From JAAELZ01 sp965209105 (GTDB lineage: Bacteria; Pseudomonadota; Gammaproteobacteria; Arenicellales; Poriferihabitantaceae), in the NCBI GenBank assembly GCA_965209105.1, contig CBDBQB010000033.1, positions 1 through 64,000 of the forward strand: a DNA stretch of 64,000 nt, in the 5' to 3' direction. This document shows positions 8,744 to 17,813 of this stretch, one piece after another (position 1 is the stretch's first letter; every line of letters starts with the position of its first letter). The translations under genes and the position numbers were made by a program. The notes under the pieces are model-generated. The model searched no databases and was not told the DNA's origin. It saw only the letters and a list, made by a program, of their open reading frames with translations.

Positions 8744-9976
8744 TTAAAAACTGCCCTTAAACCAACCTTTCATCCTTGCAAGCACCTCGCTAAAGCTGCT
8801 TGATTTCTTGCTACGTTGTTTGGCTCGTCCAATACCCTTATGGCCAAACTTTACCAATCCCGTGCCAGTGGCATAGATTGGATTTAATACCATTTCGCTT
8901 AAACTACCCTCGTAATTGGGCAGGCCTAAGCGAACCGGCATGTGAAAGACTTCTTCCGCTAATTCAACTGCGGCTTCTATTTTTGAACTACCGCCTGTAA
9001 TGACAACTGAGGTCACGACCTCCTCAAATCCACTGCGTCTAAGTTCGCCCTGCGCAAGCACAAAAATCTCCTCCATGCGCGGCTCAATCACTTCAGCCAA
9101 ATTGTGCCGTAATAGTTTTCGGCTCGGCTTGCCGCCAATACTCGGGGCATCGATACTCTCTGATTCACCCACCTGACTGGCCAAAGCACAGCCATATTGT
9201 TTTTTAAGATCTTCCGCCGCGCTGGTCGGAGTTTGAATCGCAATAGCGATATCGTTGGTTACCTGATCGCCCGCAATCGGAATCACCGCGGTGTGTTTGA
9301 TTGTGCCATTTTGAAATATCGCGATATCTGTGGTACCGCCCCCAATATCCACCATACATACACCGAGATTTCGCTCATCGTCGCTTAAGACCGACTCGCT
9401 TGAAGCAAGTTGCTCTAGAATAATGTCGTCCACTTCAAGCCCGCAACGTTTGACACACTTCACAATATTTTGCGCTGCGCTTACCGCGCCGGTAATTAAG
9501 TGCACCTTGGCTTCAAGTCGAACGCCGCACATCCCTAGCGGTTGCTGTATTTCGTCTTGCCCATCAATCACGTATTCTTGTGGCAACACATGCAAAATGC
9601 GTTGATCGTTTGGAATTGCCATCGCTTGGGCTGCTTCGATGACGCGACCCACGTCACTTTGCGTCACTTCCCCGTCGCTGATTGCCACCACACCGTGAGA
9701 GTTAAAACTATTTATGTGGGCACCCGCGATGCCAACATACACCGAGAATATTTGACAGCCCGCCATCAACTCCGCTTCTTCTATCGCGCGTTGAATGGAT
9801 GAAACCGTGGATTCGATATCTGCCACCACGCCACGGCGCAAGCCTTTAGCAGGATGATGCCCGACACCAATTATTTCTAACTGCGACTCATTGTTAATTT
9901 CCGCCACGATGGCAAGCACTTTTGATGTGCCTATATCTAGACCAACGATCAAGTTATTGTCAGTTTTTTTAACCAT
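8744..9976 (-). CDS. ftsA: Cell division protein FtsA
   Basis: Actin-like ATPase that anchors FtsZ to the membrane. The phosphate 1 motif (GLDIGTSKVLAIV), the SHS2/1C region (LPQEYVIDGQ), phosphate 2 (CMVDIGGGTTDIAIF) and the adenosine motif (VVITGGSSKI) are all present. The amphipathic membrane-targeting helix is at the extreme C-terminus (SEVLARMKGWFKGSF). Length 410 is close to the 420 of E. coli. It follows ftsQ by 18 bases and precedes ftsZ, the usual order. Confidence 0.97.
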   Translation of the reverse strand: MVKKTDNNLIVGLDIGTSKVLAIVAEINNESQLEIIGVGHHPAKGLRRGVVADIESTVSSIQRAIEEAELMAGCQIFSVYVGIAGAHINSFNSHGVVAISDGEVTQSDVGRVIEAAQAMAIPNDQRILHVLPQEYVIDGQDEIQQPLGMCGVRLEAKVHLITGAVSAAQNIVKCVKRCGLEVDDIILEQLASSESVLSDDERNLGVCMVDIGGGTTDIAIFQNGTIKHTAVIPIAGDQVTNDIAIAIQTPTSAAEDLKKQYGCALASQVGESESIDAPSIGGKPSRKLLRHNLAEVIEPRMEEIFVLAQGELRRSGFEEVVTSVVITGGSSKIEAAVELAEEVFHMPVRLGLPNYEGSLSEMVLNPIYATGTGLVKFGHKGIGRAKQRSKKSSSFSEVLARMKGWFKGSF

Positions 9977-9994
9977 GCTTATCTCTTAAGGCCA

Positions 9995-10789
9995 TTAATT
10001 GGTGACTTGTGCCAGTTTATCTGGCGGGTGATGGGAAACCGAAAACCCATGGGGATAACGTAGATCGACCTTCTTGATATAACTCGGCTGGGCGATCATC
10101 TCCTGACGATAGCTCGAAACAAAAGCCCGCATTTGTTGATCTGCATTACTTTCAAGCAACACCAATTCAATTCCGCCTAAACGCTGATTGCCTTGCACTG
10201 CGCGTTCAAGCTTTAAGGTATATAAATGCTGATCGCTCAAGCGCATATTGCGTAAACGCAGGCCAAGGCTGGCGAGCTTTTTCGTCCAATCCTGATATTT
10301 TTTCCAAACCAGCTCTACTTGATCATCAGGGCCTTCGAGCTGTGGCAACACAATGTTTTTTGGCAGGGGTAAAGTAACGAGTTTGCCGCTGGTCGTTAGC
10401 CACCGCTCCTTTCCCCACAGGGCAATAGGTTGATACTCTTCAATGTTGATCATCAATGTATCTGGCCATTGACGCCTAAGGCGCGCGGTTTCTACCCACG
10501 ACAATTCATTTAGGACTTTCAGCAGTCGATGTGAATCTAAGGAAAAATAGTTGCCGTCAATTAAGCTTGAGACGGAATCAGTCAAAGACGCTCTATCGAC
10601 ATGCGCTGCGTCTCCGGTCAGTGTAATCTTTGTAATATTGAAGTGATTCGGGTTATATAAATAATCCGTCATTAAAGTAAGCAACAAGCTTATACACGCG
10701 AGTATGCTGGTGATCACAAGCACCAGTTTGAGCCTTGGACTCAGTCCTTCATTGCTGGCGCTCATATTGGGATGCCGTCCTTTAGTCAT
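9995..10789 (-). CDS. ftsQ: Cell division protein FtsQ
   Basis: Bitopic divisome protein that forms a complex with FtsL and FtsB. A short basic cytoplasmic N-terminus is followed by one membrane helix (LVLVITSILACISLLLTLM, ~24-42), a POTRA domain (FNITKITLTGDAAHVD onward, ~53-120) and the periplasmic beta domain. I start it at ATG 10789 (264 residues), overlapping the end of murB by 8 bases, rather than at the longer in-frame 10867, which would overlap murB by 86. ddlB, which often lies between murC/murB and ftsQ, is missing. Confidence 0.93.
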   Translation of the reverse strand: MTKGRHPNMSASNEGLSPRLKLVLVITSILACISLLLTLMTDYLYNPNHFNITKITLTGDAAHVDRASLTDSVSSLIDGNYFSLDSHRLLKVLNELSWVETARLRRQWPDTLMINIEEYQPIALWGKERWLTTSGKLVTLPLPKNIVLPQLEGPDDQVELVWKKYQDWTKKLASLGLRLRNMRLSDQHLYTLKLERAVQGNQRLGGIELVLLESNADQQMRAFVSSYRQEMIAQPSYIKKVDLRYPHGFSVSHHPPDKLAQVTN

Positions 10790-11726
10790 GCTTATTCTCC
10801 GCACTGCCAGGACTTTGTTGACCCACAATGCGAACTTCTGGCTCCAATTTGACGCCAAAGCGATCAAACACTGTAGTTTTAGCCAACTCGATTAACGCCT
10901 CGATATCCGCCGCCGTCGCCGAACCTTCATTTAAGATAAAGTTTGCATGCTTGTGAGAAATAATGGCCCCACCCATACGCTGGCCTTTCATTCCAGCTTC
11001 TTCCAGCAAACGCGCAGCATAGTCCTCGGGTGGGTTTTTAAACACCGATCCGGCATTCGCGCTCTGCACGGGTTGTGACAAACTTCGCGTTTTGAGTAAC
11101 TCGCGTATACGACGCGCCAAATCTAAACCCTGAATTGGATTAACTTGGATTTCAGCGCCGAGTACCCAGTGTTCTGCGGGGAGTTCGACATGGCGATAGT
11201 CATGCACAATATCTTTTTTATCAATCCACTGTAAATTGCCATCCCGATCCAGACATTCAATTCGCTTAATTAACGACCATGTGTCACCACCGAAAGCCCC
11301 CGCATTCATCGCGACGGCCCCGCCGAAAGTACCCGGAATACCGGCTAGAAACTCCGCACCCTCGAGCCCGTTTCTCGCACAGTATTTTGCAATTTTAGCG
11401 CTGGTCACGCCCGCTTGGACGTAGACCACATCGTCGCTGACTTTCTCAAGTTTTCCCAGCCCTTTTAGGGTGCACACCACCATTCCAGTGATACCCGCAT
11501 CTCGAACCAGTAAGTTACTGCCCAGACCAAACCAAAATACTGGCACATTGCCTGGCAACTGGCACATCAACTGCACCAAGGAAGATTTACTGTTTGGCAC
11601 GAAGTACATCTCGGCTGCACCACCCACCCGCCAAGAGGTGTGTTTAGACATCGGCTCGTCATAGCGGATTGATCGCTCCAATCCCTCTAAATGGCTACTC
11701 AACGGTCGTTGCATCACGGCGTACAT
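10782..11726 (-). CDS. murB: UDP-N-acetylenolpyruvoylglucosamine reductase MurB
   Basis: FAD enzyme that reduces UDP-GlcNAc-enolpyruvate to UDP-MurNAc. The FAD-binding region GLGSNLLVRD, the second-domain motif AGIPGTFGGAVAMNAGA, the catalytic serine motif SAGSVFKNP and the C-terminal glutamate EPEVRIVG are visible. The ~314-residue length and the motif layout resemble the shorter type II MurB rather than the E. coli type I enzyme (inference). The start is fixed by a strong AAGGAGGG site six bases before ATG 11726; the gene overlaps murC by 13 bases. Confidence 0.95.
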   Translation of the reverse strand: MYAVMQRPLSSHLEGLERSIRYDEPMSKHTSWRVGGAAEMYFVPNSKSSLVQLMCQLPGNVPVFWFGLGSNLLVRDAGITGMVVCTLKGLGKLEKVSDDVVYVQAGVTSAKIAKYCARNGLEGAEFLAGIPGTFGGAVAMNAGAFGGDTWSLIKRIECLDRDGNLQWIDKKDIVHDYRHVELPAEHWVLGAEIQVNPIQGLDLARRIRELLKTRSLSQPVQSANAGSVFKNPPEDYAARLLEEAGMKGQRMGGAIISHKHANFILNEGSATAADIEALIELAKTTVFDRFGVKLEPEVRIVGQQSPGSAENKHD

Positions 11727-13108
11727 ATTCCCTCCTTCGCTAACGTTTGAGCGAATCGGCCAATGTCGCCAGCCCCCAAACACAACAAAACATCCTTATC
11801 TTGTAGCTGATGCAATAGCACTGTACCCGCTTGATCAATCTCCTGAATAAAAACAACTTCACCACCCAGCGCTCGTATCGCATTGGCCAGCGCCCGCCCA
11901 TCTGCGGTTTCAATGGGTGTTTCGCCTGCGGCATAAACTTCTAGTAACAGCAAATTGGCCTGCGTACTTAACACCCGCGCGAAGTCATCCAGCAAAGCTT
12001 GAGTTCGGCTATATCGATGCGGCTGGAATAAGCAAACGATCCGCCTGCCCGGCCAAGCCGCTTTACTTGCGGCAAGGGTCATCGCCAACTCGCTGGGATG
12101 ATGCGCATAATCATCGATCAATAGGACCGACCCGCCTTTGGGTAGTTTCATCTCGCCGATTTGCTCGAAGCGCCGGCCAATACCCGTAAATTCTTGCAAG
12201 GCGCGGCGCACATCAGCGTCTTTCAATCCCAACTGGGTTGCAATAGATATGGCGGCCAAGGCATTTTGTACATTATGGACACCCGGCATAGCCAATATAA
12301 AATTTCCCGCGGGCTTGCCGTAGCGAAGCAATTCAAAGTGTGTGTTCAAGCCCTCTTGCTTTATTTTCCTTGCCTGGATATCCACGCCATCACGCAGGCC
12401 GTAACTCATTACTTTACGATTGATTTGGCTCGCCAATTCACGTACGACAGGATCGTCAAAACACAGTATTGCCAAACCATAAAAAGGCAATTTATGTACA
12501 AATTGGACAAAGGTTTGTTTGAGCTTATCGAAGCTATTGTCATAGGTTTCCATATGATCGGCATCGATATTGGTGATCACTGAAATCATTGGGGTCAGCT
12601 GTAAAAATGAGGCATCACTTTCATCCGCTTCCGCCACCAATAGCTCGCCTGAACCCAGTCGTGCGTTAGACGCTTCACTATTGACAATCCCTCCGATCAC
12701 AAAGGTGGGGTCTAAGCCCGCGGCGATCAACACTGCTGAAACCAAGCTTGTGGTGGTGGTCTTGCCATGGGTGCCTGCAATGGCAATGCCTTGTTTAAAA
12801 CGCATCAGCTCTGCAAGCATTTCAGCCCGCGGCACCACTGGAATATTTTTCGCTCTTGCTTCGAGCACTTCTGGGTTATCGTCCGCCACCGCGCTGGACA
12901 CCACCACCACATCAGCGCCTCGAATATTTTCTGCAGCATGACCGATATGTGTAGTCGCCCCTTTGTTCGCCAGACGCTGTAGGACGACGCTGTCGTTAAG
13001 GTCCGAGCCCGATATTTTGTAGCCCTGCTCTAATAATACTTCAGCGATCCCACTCATGCCGATCCCACCGAGGCCAACGAAATGCACGTGCTTAACAAAT
13101 TCACGCAT
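11714..13108 (-). CDS. murC: UDP-N-acetylmuramate--L-alanine ligase MurC
   Basis: Adds L-alanine to UDP-MurNAc, the first step of stem peptide synthesis. The N-terminal UDP-binding Rossmann motif (HFVGLGGIGMSGIAEVL), the P-loop GTHGKTTT (112-119), the central ENTDADH-like segment (ITNIDADHMETY) and the C-terminal domain with DDYAHHPSE are all intact in 464 residues. A GGAGGTGAT ribosome site precedes the ATG, and the gene overlaps murG by 8 bases (start ATG inside the murG end). Confidence 0.97.
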   Translation of the reverse strand: MREFVKHVHFVGLGGIGMSGIAEVLLEQGYKISGSDLNDSVVLQRLANKGATTHIGHAAENIRGADVVVVSSAVADDNPEVLEARAKNIPVVPRAEMLAELMRFKQGIAIAGTHGKTTTTSLVSAVLIAAGLDPTFVIGGIVNSEASNARLGSGELLVAEADESDASFLQLTPMISVITNIDADHMETYDNSFDKLKQTFVQFVHKLPFYGLAILCFDDPVVRELASQINRKVMSYGLRDGVDIQARKIKQEGLNTHFELLRYGKPAGNFILAMPGVHNVQNALAAISIATQLGLKDADVRRALQEFTGIGRRFEQIGEMKLPKGGSVLLIDDYAHHPSELAMTLAASKAAWPGRRIVCLFQPHRYSRTQALLDDFARVLSTQANLLLLEVYAAGETPIETADGRALANAIRALGGEVVFIQEIDQAGTVLLHQLQDKDVLLCLGAGDIGRFAQTLAKEGICTP

Positions 13109-14195
13109 TCATCACCTCCATGCAAATATCGGCAAGATCTTGAGTAGCATTTGGTCGAGCAAAACTACGTGCTTTTTCCGCCATCTCGATTAGGCGTACG
13201 CGATCTTTGGCAAGGTCGGCGACCTCGCCAATCCACTCGCCTTCGACAAAATTGGTTTGTCGTAAGCTGATCGCCGCCCCTGTCTTCGAAAGAGATTGCG
13301 CATTGAAATATTGATGATCGTCAATCGCATAAGGGAACGGGACGAATAAGGCGACCGCGCCCGCAGCAGAAATTTCTGAAACCGTCATTGCACCAGAACG
13401 GCAAATAACAATGTCTGACCAATGGTAAGCCGCCGCCATATCAGCAATAAACGTTTCCACCTTAACTGCATCGGCTGATGCAAACACTTCTGCGTAACGT
13501 TTGCTTACCTCAGCTTGCTGGTCTTTCCCGCATTGATGACGAACTTTCAATGTGACCGAACCAGCCAACTCAGATTGAAGTTGATTCAGTAGCGCTGGCA
13601 ATTCTTCGTTAAATACCCGCGCGCCCTGGCTACCACCGACGATCAAGACATTTAGCTCGCCTGCTCTACCCGACAAGCGCTCTGCCGGCGCAGCAAGTTC
13701 AACAATTTCTGGCTTAACTGGATTCCCAATATGTTCACCACGGGGCAAGGCCGACACCGCATTAAAGCCCGTTAATATCCGTCGAGCAAATGGCGCGAGC
13801 AGTTTATTCGTGGTACCCGCAATGGCGTTTTGTTCGTGCAAAACCAATGGCTTTCTCAGCAAGCGACCCACTACGCCGCCGGGGCCTGAAACAAATCCGC
13901 CCATGCCCAGTATGGCATTTGCCTTGGATGACAACACGATCGATATGGATTGTACGGCTGCGCGAATTAGCAGCCATGGCGCGACCAGCTTGCGAACCAA
14001 ACCGCTACCCCGCACACCTTTAACCTTTAACAACTTTAATTCAAAACCTGCTTTAGGGACGAGGTCATATTCGATTCCTTGGCGCGTACCCATCCAAACA
14101 ATACGAACCCCCCGATCGCGTAGATTATCGGCAACCGCTAAGGCAGGCATCACATGCCCACCCGTTCCACCCGCCATGATCAGCAAGGTCTTCAC
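13101..14195 (-). CDS. murG: Undecaprenyldiphospho-muramoylpentapeptide GlcNAc-transferase MurG
   Basis: Peripheral membrane GT28 glycosyltransferase that turns lipid I into lipid II. The N-terminal MAGGTGGHVMPALAVA glycine loop, the HEQNAIAG motif, GGSQGARVFNEELP and CRSGAMTVSEISAAG are diagnostic. The start is the GTG at 14195, overlapping the ftsW stop as GTGA; GGAGG lies eight bases before it, which decides this start against longer in-frame extensions running deep into ftsW. Length 364. Confidence 0.95.
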   Translation of the reverse strand: MKTLLIMAGGTGGHVMPALAVADNLRDRGVRIVWMGTRQGIEYDLVPKAGFELKLLKVKGVRGSGLVRKLVAPWLLIRAAVQSISIVLSSKANAILGMGGFVSGPGGVVGRLLRKPLVLHEQNAIAGTTNKLLAPFARRILTGFNAVSALPRGEHIGNPVKPEIVELAAPAERLSGRAGELNVLIVGGSQGARVFNEELPALLNQLQSELAGSVTLKVRHQCGKDQQAEVSKRYAEVFASADAVKVETFIADMAAAYHWSDIVICRSGAMTVSEISAAGAVALFVPFPYAIDDHQYFNAQSLSKTGAAISLRQTNFVEGEWIGEVADLAKDRVRLIEMAEKARSFARPNATQDLADICMEVMNA

Positions 14196-15358
14196 GATCT
14201 TGACCTCCGGCTGGGTTTGGCGCGACTGTTTCGATCTATCGCAAACAAAAGCCCAACCGCGACAAAACTCACAATCATGCTTGAGCCACCTGCGCTCATT
14301 AGCGGCAACGTCAATCCCTTGGTCGGTAAAATTCCCGTATTCACGCCAATATGAATGCCAGCGTTTGTGACAAACAACAAGCCGATACCATAGGCCAGAT
14401 ATGCCGCAAACCGCTGACCAAGCTGTAGGGCTCTCGAGCCGATCAAAAAAGCACGCCACAAAAGAATCATGAATAAAATTATCACCACCATAACGCCCAA
14501 GGCACCGAGTTCTTCGGCGAGAATCGCAACCAAAAAATCATTGTCGGCATGGGGTAGGTAATTGAGTTTTTGCAAACTGTTTCCAAGTCCCACACCAAAC
14601 CAACCGCCGCGCCCCACCGCCATTAAGGCCTGAGTTAATTGAAAGCCCTTGTCAAACGGATCGGCCCACGGGTCTTGATAGCTGAGCAATCGATCCATAC
14701 GATAGGGTTCTAAAACCGCAATGGCTGCCAGCGCCATCAGGATGATAAAAAATACCCCGACGAAATATCCAAACCTGACGCCTGCAAGAAACATCAAACC
14801 CGCGGTCGTGACCACAATCACCACCACTGTTCCGAAATCGGGCTGCGCCAAGAGCAAGGCGCCGACCAAAATAATAGGTAGACCAAGATTCAGCACGCCA
14901 ACTTTAAATAAGTGCACACTGTTTTGTTTACGCGCGTAATAATCCGCGACGTAAATCAAGCAGATAAGCTTCATCGCTTCCGCGGGTTGAACGCGAATGC
15001 CCACCACTGACATCCAGCGTGTACTGCCATTAACTTCTATACCAATACCGGGAATCAGCAAAACGGCTAACGCCAACATTCCGATTAGCAACAACACCCG
15101 ACTTGCGCTTTGCAACCATGACAAATTGAGGAATATGACGAGCGACATTAGTACGAGACCGACTACGATGTGCACACTATGTTTGAGTAAGTGGTTAGTC
15201 TTAAAAGTAATTTCCTGACCATCGCCTGCAACCCCAGCAGAAAACACCATCACCATACCAAGTAAGGCAATCGCCCCTATCGTCGCCGCCAACAGGCCAT
15301 CGAAGGCCTGTTTATCAAAGGCTCTGCCCGCGTGATATCCCATACTAGAAGTCATCAT
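14192..15358 (-). CDS. ftsW: Lipid II polymerase FtsW (SEDS family)
   Basis: Septal peptidoglycan glycosyltransferase of the SEDS family working with FtsI. About ten membrane helices can be drawn over its 388 residues, with the family motifs WMSVVGIRVQPAE, LLAQPDFGTVVV, YRMDRLLSYQDPW, LNYLPHADNDFLVAILAEE and PTKGLTLPLMSAGGSS. ATG 15358 overlaps the murD stop in ATGATGA. Order murD-ftsW-murG is the standard one. Confidence 0.96.
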   Translation of the reverse strand: MMTSSMGYHAGRAFDKQAFDGLLAATIGAIALLGMVMVFSAGVAGDGQEITFKTNHLLKHSVHIVVGLVLMSLVIFLNLSWLQSASRVLLLIGMLALAVLLIPGIGIEVNGSTRWMSVVGIRVQPAEAMKLICLIYVADYYARKQNSVHLFKVGVLNLGLPIILVGALLLAQPDFGTVVVIVVTTAGLMFLAGVRFGYFVGVFFIILMALAAIAVLEPYRMDRLLSYQDPWADPFDKGFQLTQALMAVGRGGWFGVGLGNSLQKLNYLPHADNDFLVAILAEELGALGVMVVIILFMILLWRAFLIGSRALQLGQRFAAYLAYGIGLLFVTNAGIHIGVNTGILPTKGLTLPLMSAGGSSMIVSFVAVGLLFAIDRNSRAKPSRRSRS

Positions 15359-16728
15359 GCGTCTCCCTCAGCAAGCACATACTCATTTACTAATGCCCGA
15401 AAATCATCGCCGCGCTCAAGATAGTTTGAATACATGTCAAAACTCGCGCAAGCCGGAGAGAGCAGTACCACGTCACCTTTTTTCGCTTTCTTTTTGGCGA
15501 GTAAAACCGCCGCTTCTAGCGATTCGACCTCAGTGAATGAAACCTTACCGTCGAAAACTGATGCGATTTTTCCCGCGTCTTCTCCCATCAATATAAGGTG
15601 CCGGATACCCTTGTCCATGACGGGCAGCAATGCAGATAGATCAGCGTTTTTACTTTGGCCGCCCATAATCATGATCTTCGGTTGGGTAAACCCTGATATC
15701 GCTGCTAGCGTTGCACCCACGTTGGTGCCTTTGGAATCATTGACCCACATCACGCCATCGCGCTCGCCAATTTGCTCGCAGCGGTGCGGCAAGCCTTCAA
15801 AATCACAAGCTGCTTTAATCATCGCTGCGTTGATCGACAAGCCAAACTGCTGCACGATGGCGAAGCTTGCCAGTACGTTGAGCCAATTTTGCTGGCCTTT
15901 AATGCTAAGCTTCGATGTCTCGAGTAATGTCTTGTCGCCCTGCGCCAGCCACGTCTTATCACCCTTTTTGAGCACACCAAAGGCTTGGCTATCTTCAGGC
16001 ACATTTAGGCCAAAACTGATTGAATGCGCTAGGGTGATCTGCGGAGCAGAGGGATCGTTTCGATTAATCACCTCGCCAATGGCATTTCGATATATGCGTA
16101 ATTTGGCGTCAAGGTATAACTGATACGCCCCGTATCGATCCATGTGGTCTTCACTTACATTGAGCACCACTGCAACATCCGCAGCCAAGCTCGACGTTGT
16201 TTCTAACTGAAAGCTAGACAGTTCCAATACATAAACATCGGGCGTTGCTTGCGCAAATAAATCTAAAGCGGGAATACCGATATTTCCACCGAGTAAAACC
16301 GTCTTCTTGGCTGCTGTAATCAAACGCTCAACAAGCGTGGCAACCGTACTCTTCCCGTTCGAACCCGTAATCGCAATGATCGGCGCATTTGCGTATCGAA
16401 CAAATAACTCAATATCGCCGATTAACTCGGTTTGAGGCCCAATCTTATCGCGTAAATGGGTCGCTCTAATATCTACGCCCGGACTCACCACCACCATATC
16501 TGCAGTTTCAAGGGTATGTTGATCCAAGCCCCCGGTTACAATGCGCGCCTTGGGGAATAGCCGTTTTAACTCTTTCTTATTCGGCGCGGAATGTCGTGTG
16601 TCCATCACAATCAACTCAGTGGTCGATTTTTTTAAGTATCGAATAACAGATTGTCCCGTCAAACCAAAGCCAATCACCGCAATTTTCTTATACGGGACGA
16701 CAGTGCTGGGTTTTAGAATGGCTTGCAT
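15355..16728 (-). CDS. murD: UDP-N-acetylmuramoylalanine--D-glutamate ligase MurD
   Basis: Adds D-glutamate to UDP-MurNAc-L-Ala. It has an N-terminal Rossmann domain (IAVIGFGLTGQSVIRYL), the ATP loop TGSNGKST (121-128), LNVSEDHMDRY with the metal/substrate histidine, and the C-terminal motif WVNDSKGTN. Length 457 is typical. Two bases separate it from mraY. Confidence 0.96.
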   Translation of the reverse strand: MQAILKPSTVVPYKKIAVIGFGLTGQSVIRYLKKSTTELIVMDTRHSAPNKKELKRLFPKARIVTGGLDQHTLETADMVVVSPGVDIRATHLRDKIGPQTELIGDIELFVRYANAPIIAITGSNGKSTVATLVERLITAAKKTVLLGGNIGIPALDLFAQATPDVYVLELSSFQLETTSSLAADVAVVLNVSEDHMDRYGAYQLYLDAKLRIYRNAIGEVINRNDPSAPQITLAHSISFGLNVPEDSQAFGVLKKGDKTWLAQGDKTLLETSKLSIKGQQNWLNVLASFAIVQQFGLSINAAMIKAACDFEGLPHRCEQIGERDGVMWVNDSKGTNVGATLAAISGFTQPKIMIMGGQSKNADLSALLPVMDKGIRHLILMGEDAGKIASVFDGKVSFTEVESLEAAVLLAKKKAKKGDVVLLSPACASFDMYSNYLERGDDFRALVNEYVLAEGDA

Positions 16729-16730
16729 AC

Positions 16731-17813
16731 TTATCTAACCTTTAGCGTTGCAAGGCCAATAATGACCAAAATAAAGCTGATGATCCAAAATCGTACGATC
16801 ACCCGCGGCTCGGGCCAGCCCTTCAATTCAAAATGATGGTGAATCGGTGCCATCTTAAAGACCCTCCGACCCACCAACTTGAAAGAAATAACTTGGATAA
16901 TGACCGACAAAGTTTCCACCACAAACAAGCCACCCATAATCATCAGGACGACTTCTTGACGGACAATAACCGCCAACACCCCGAGTGCAGCGCCCAATGA
17001 TAAGGCACCGATATCACCCATAAATACCTGTGCCGGATAGGCGTTAAACCATAAAAATCCGAGACCCGCCCCCATTAGTGAGGCGCAAAAAATCATCATT
17101 TCTCCCGCACCGACCAAATACGGCACGTTTAGATACTCTGAGTAAATGGTATTACCCGACATATAGCTAAAGATCCCTAAGCCCCCCGCGACCATGACCA
17201 CCGGCAATATCGCCAGACCATCCAAGCCATCGGTCAAATTGACCGCATTGCTGCTTCCCACGATAACAAACCACGCCAAAGGAACAAAAACCCAACCCAG
17301 ATTTATCATCACACCCTTGAAAAAGGGCACAAATAGCTGCAGTTCAGCCGGTGCGCTTGCGCTGGCATATAGATAGTAAGCGGCAATAAATCCTGCCACC
17401 GACTGACTCAAGAACTTAGCACCGGAGCCCATGCCCTTAGGATCTTTATTGACCAGTTTTTGATAATCATCGTACCAACCGATCAAGCCAAAACTTAGCG
17501 TGATAAACAGGGTCACCCATAAATACCGATTGCTTAAGTCCATCCACAACAAGGTTGGAATCACCACTGCAAATAAAATCAACAACCCGCCCATCGTCGG
17601 CGTACCCACCTTTGAAAAATGCGTCGGCGGGCCATCGTCTCGTACGGTTTGACCAATCTGATATTGACTCAGTTTGCGAATCATCATCGGCCCGAACATA
17701 AAAGACAGAGTAAGGGCCGTTAACACGCTCATAATGGCGCGAAAGCTAATATATTGAAAAACACTAAATATGCTGTAGTGCTCGGCTAGCCGTTCAAATA
17801 ACCACGTGAGCAT
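16731..17813 (-). CDS. mraY: Phospho-N-acetylmuramoyl-pentapeptide transferase MraY
   Basis: Integral membrane enzyme that makes lipid I on undecaprenyl phosphate. Ten helices fit the 360 residues. The Asp-rich motif GWYDDYQKL, the NAVNLTDGLDGLA loop and MAPIHHHFELKGWPE (HHH motif) are all present. Its ATG shares a base with the murF TAA stop (TAATG). Confidence 0.97.
   Translation of the reverse strand: MLTWLFERLAEHYSIFSVFQYISFRAIMSVLTALTLSFMFGPMMIRKLSQYQIGQTVRDDGPPTHFSKVGTPTMGGLLILFAVVIPTLLWMDLSNRYLWVTLFITLSFGLIGWYDDYQKLVNKDPKGMGSGAKFLSQSVAGFIAAYYLYASASAPAELQLFVPFFKGVMINLGWVFVPLAWFVIVGSSNAVNLTDGLDGLAILPVVMVAGGLGIFSYMSGNTIYSEYLNVPYLVGAGEMMIFCASLMGAGLGFLWFNAYPAQVFMGDIGALSLGAALGVLAVIVRQEVVLMIMGGLFVVETLSVIIQVISFKLVGRRVFKMAPIHHHFELKGWPEPRVIVRFWIISFILVIIGLATLKVR

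Noticed and set aside
7892..9802. Several plus-strand open frames of 60-107 codons
   Set aside because: All are antisense to ftsZ and ftsA, with no ribosome sites or family likeness.
13101..14459. Longer MurG frame starting at 14459
   Set aside because: It would overlap ftsW by about 265 bases; GTG 14195 has a well-placed GGAGG and the correct N-terminus.
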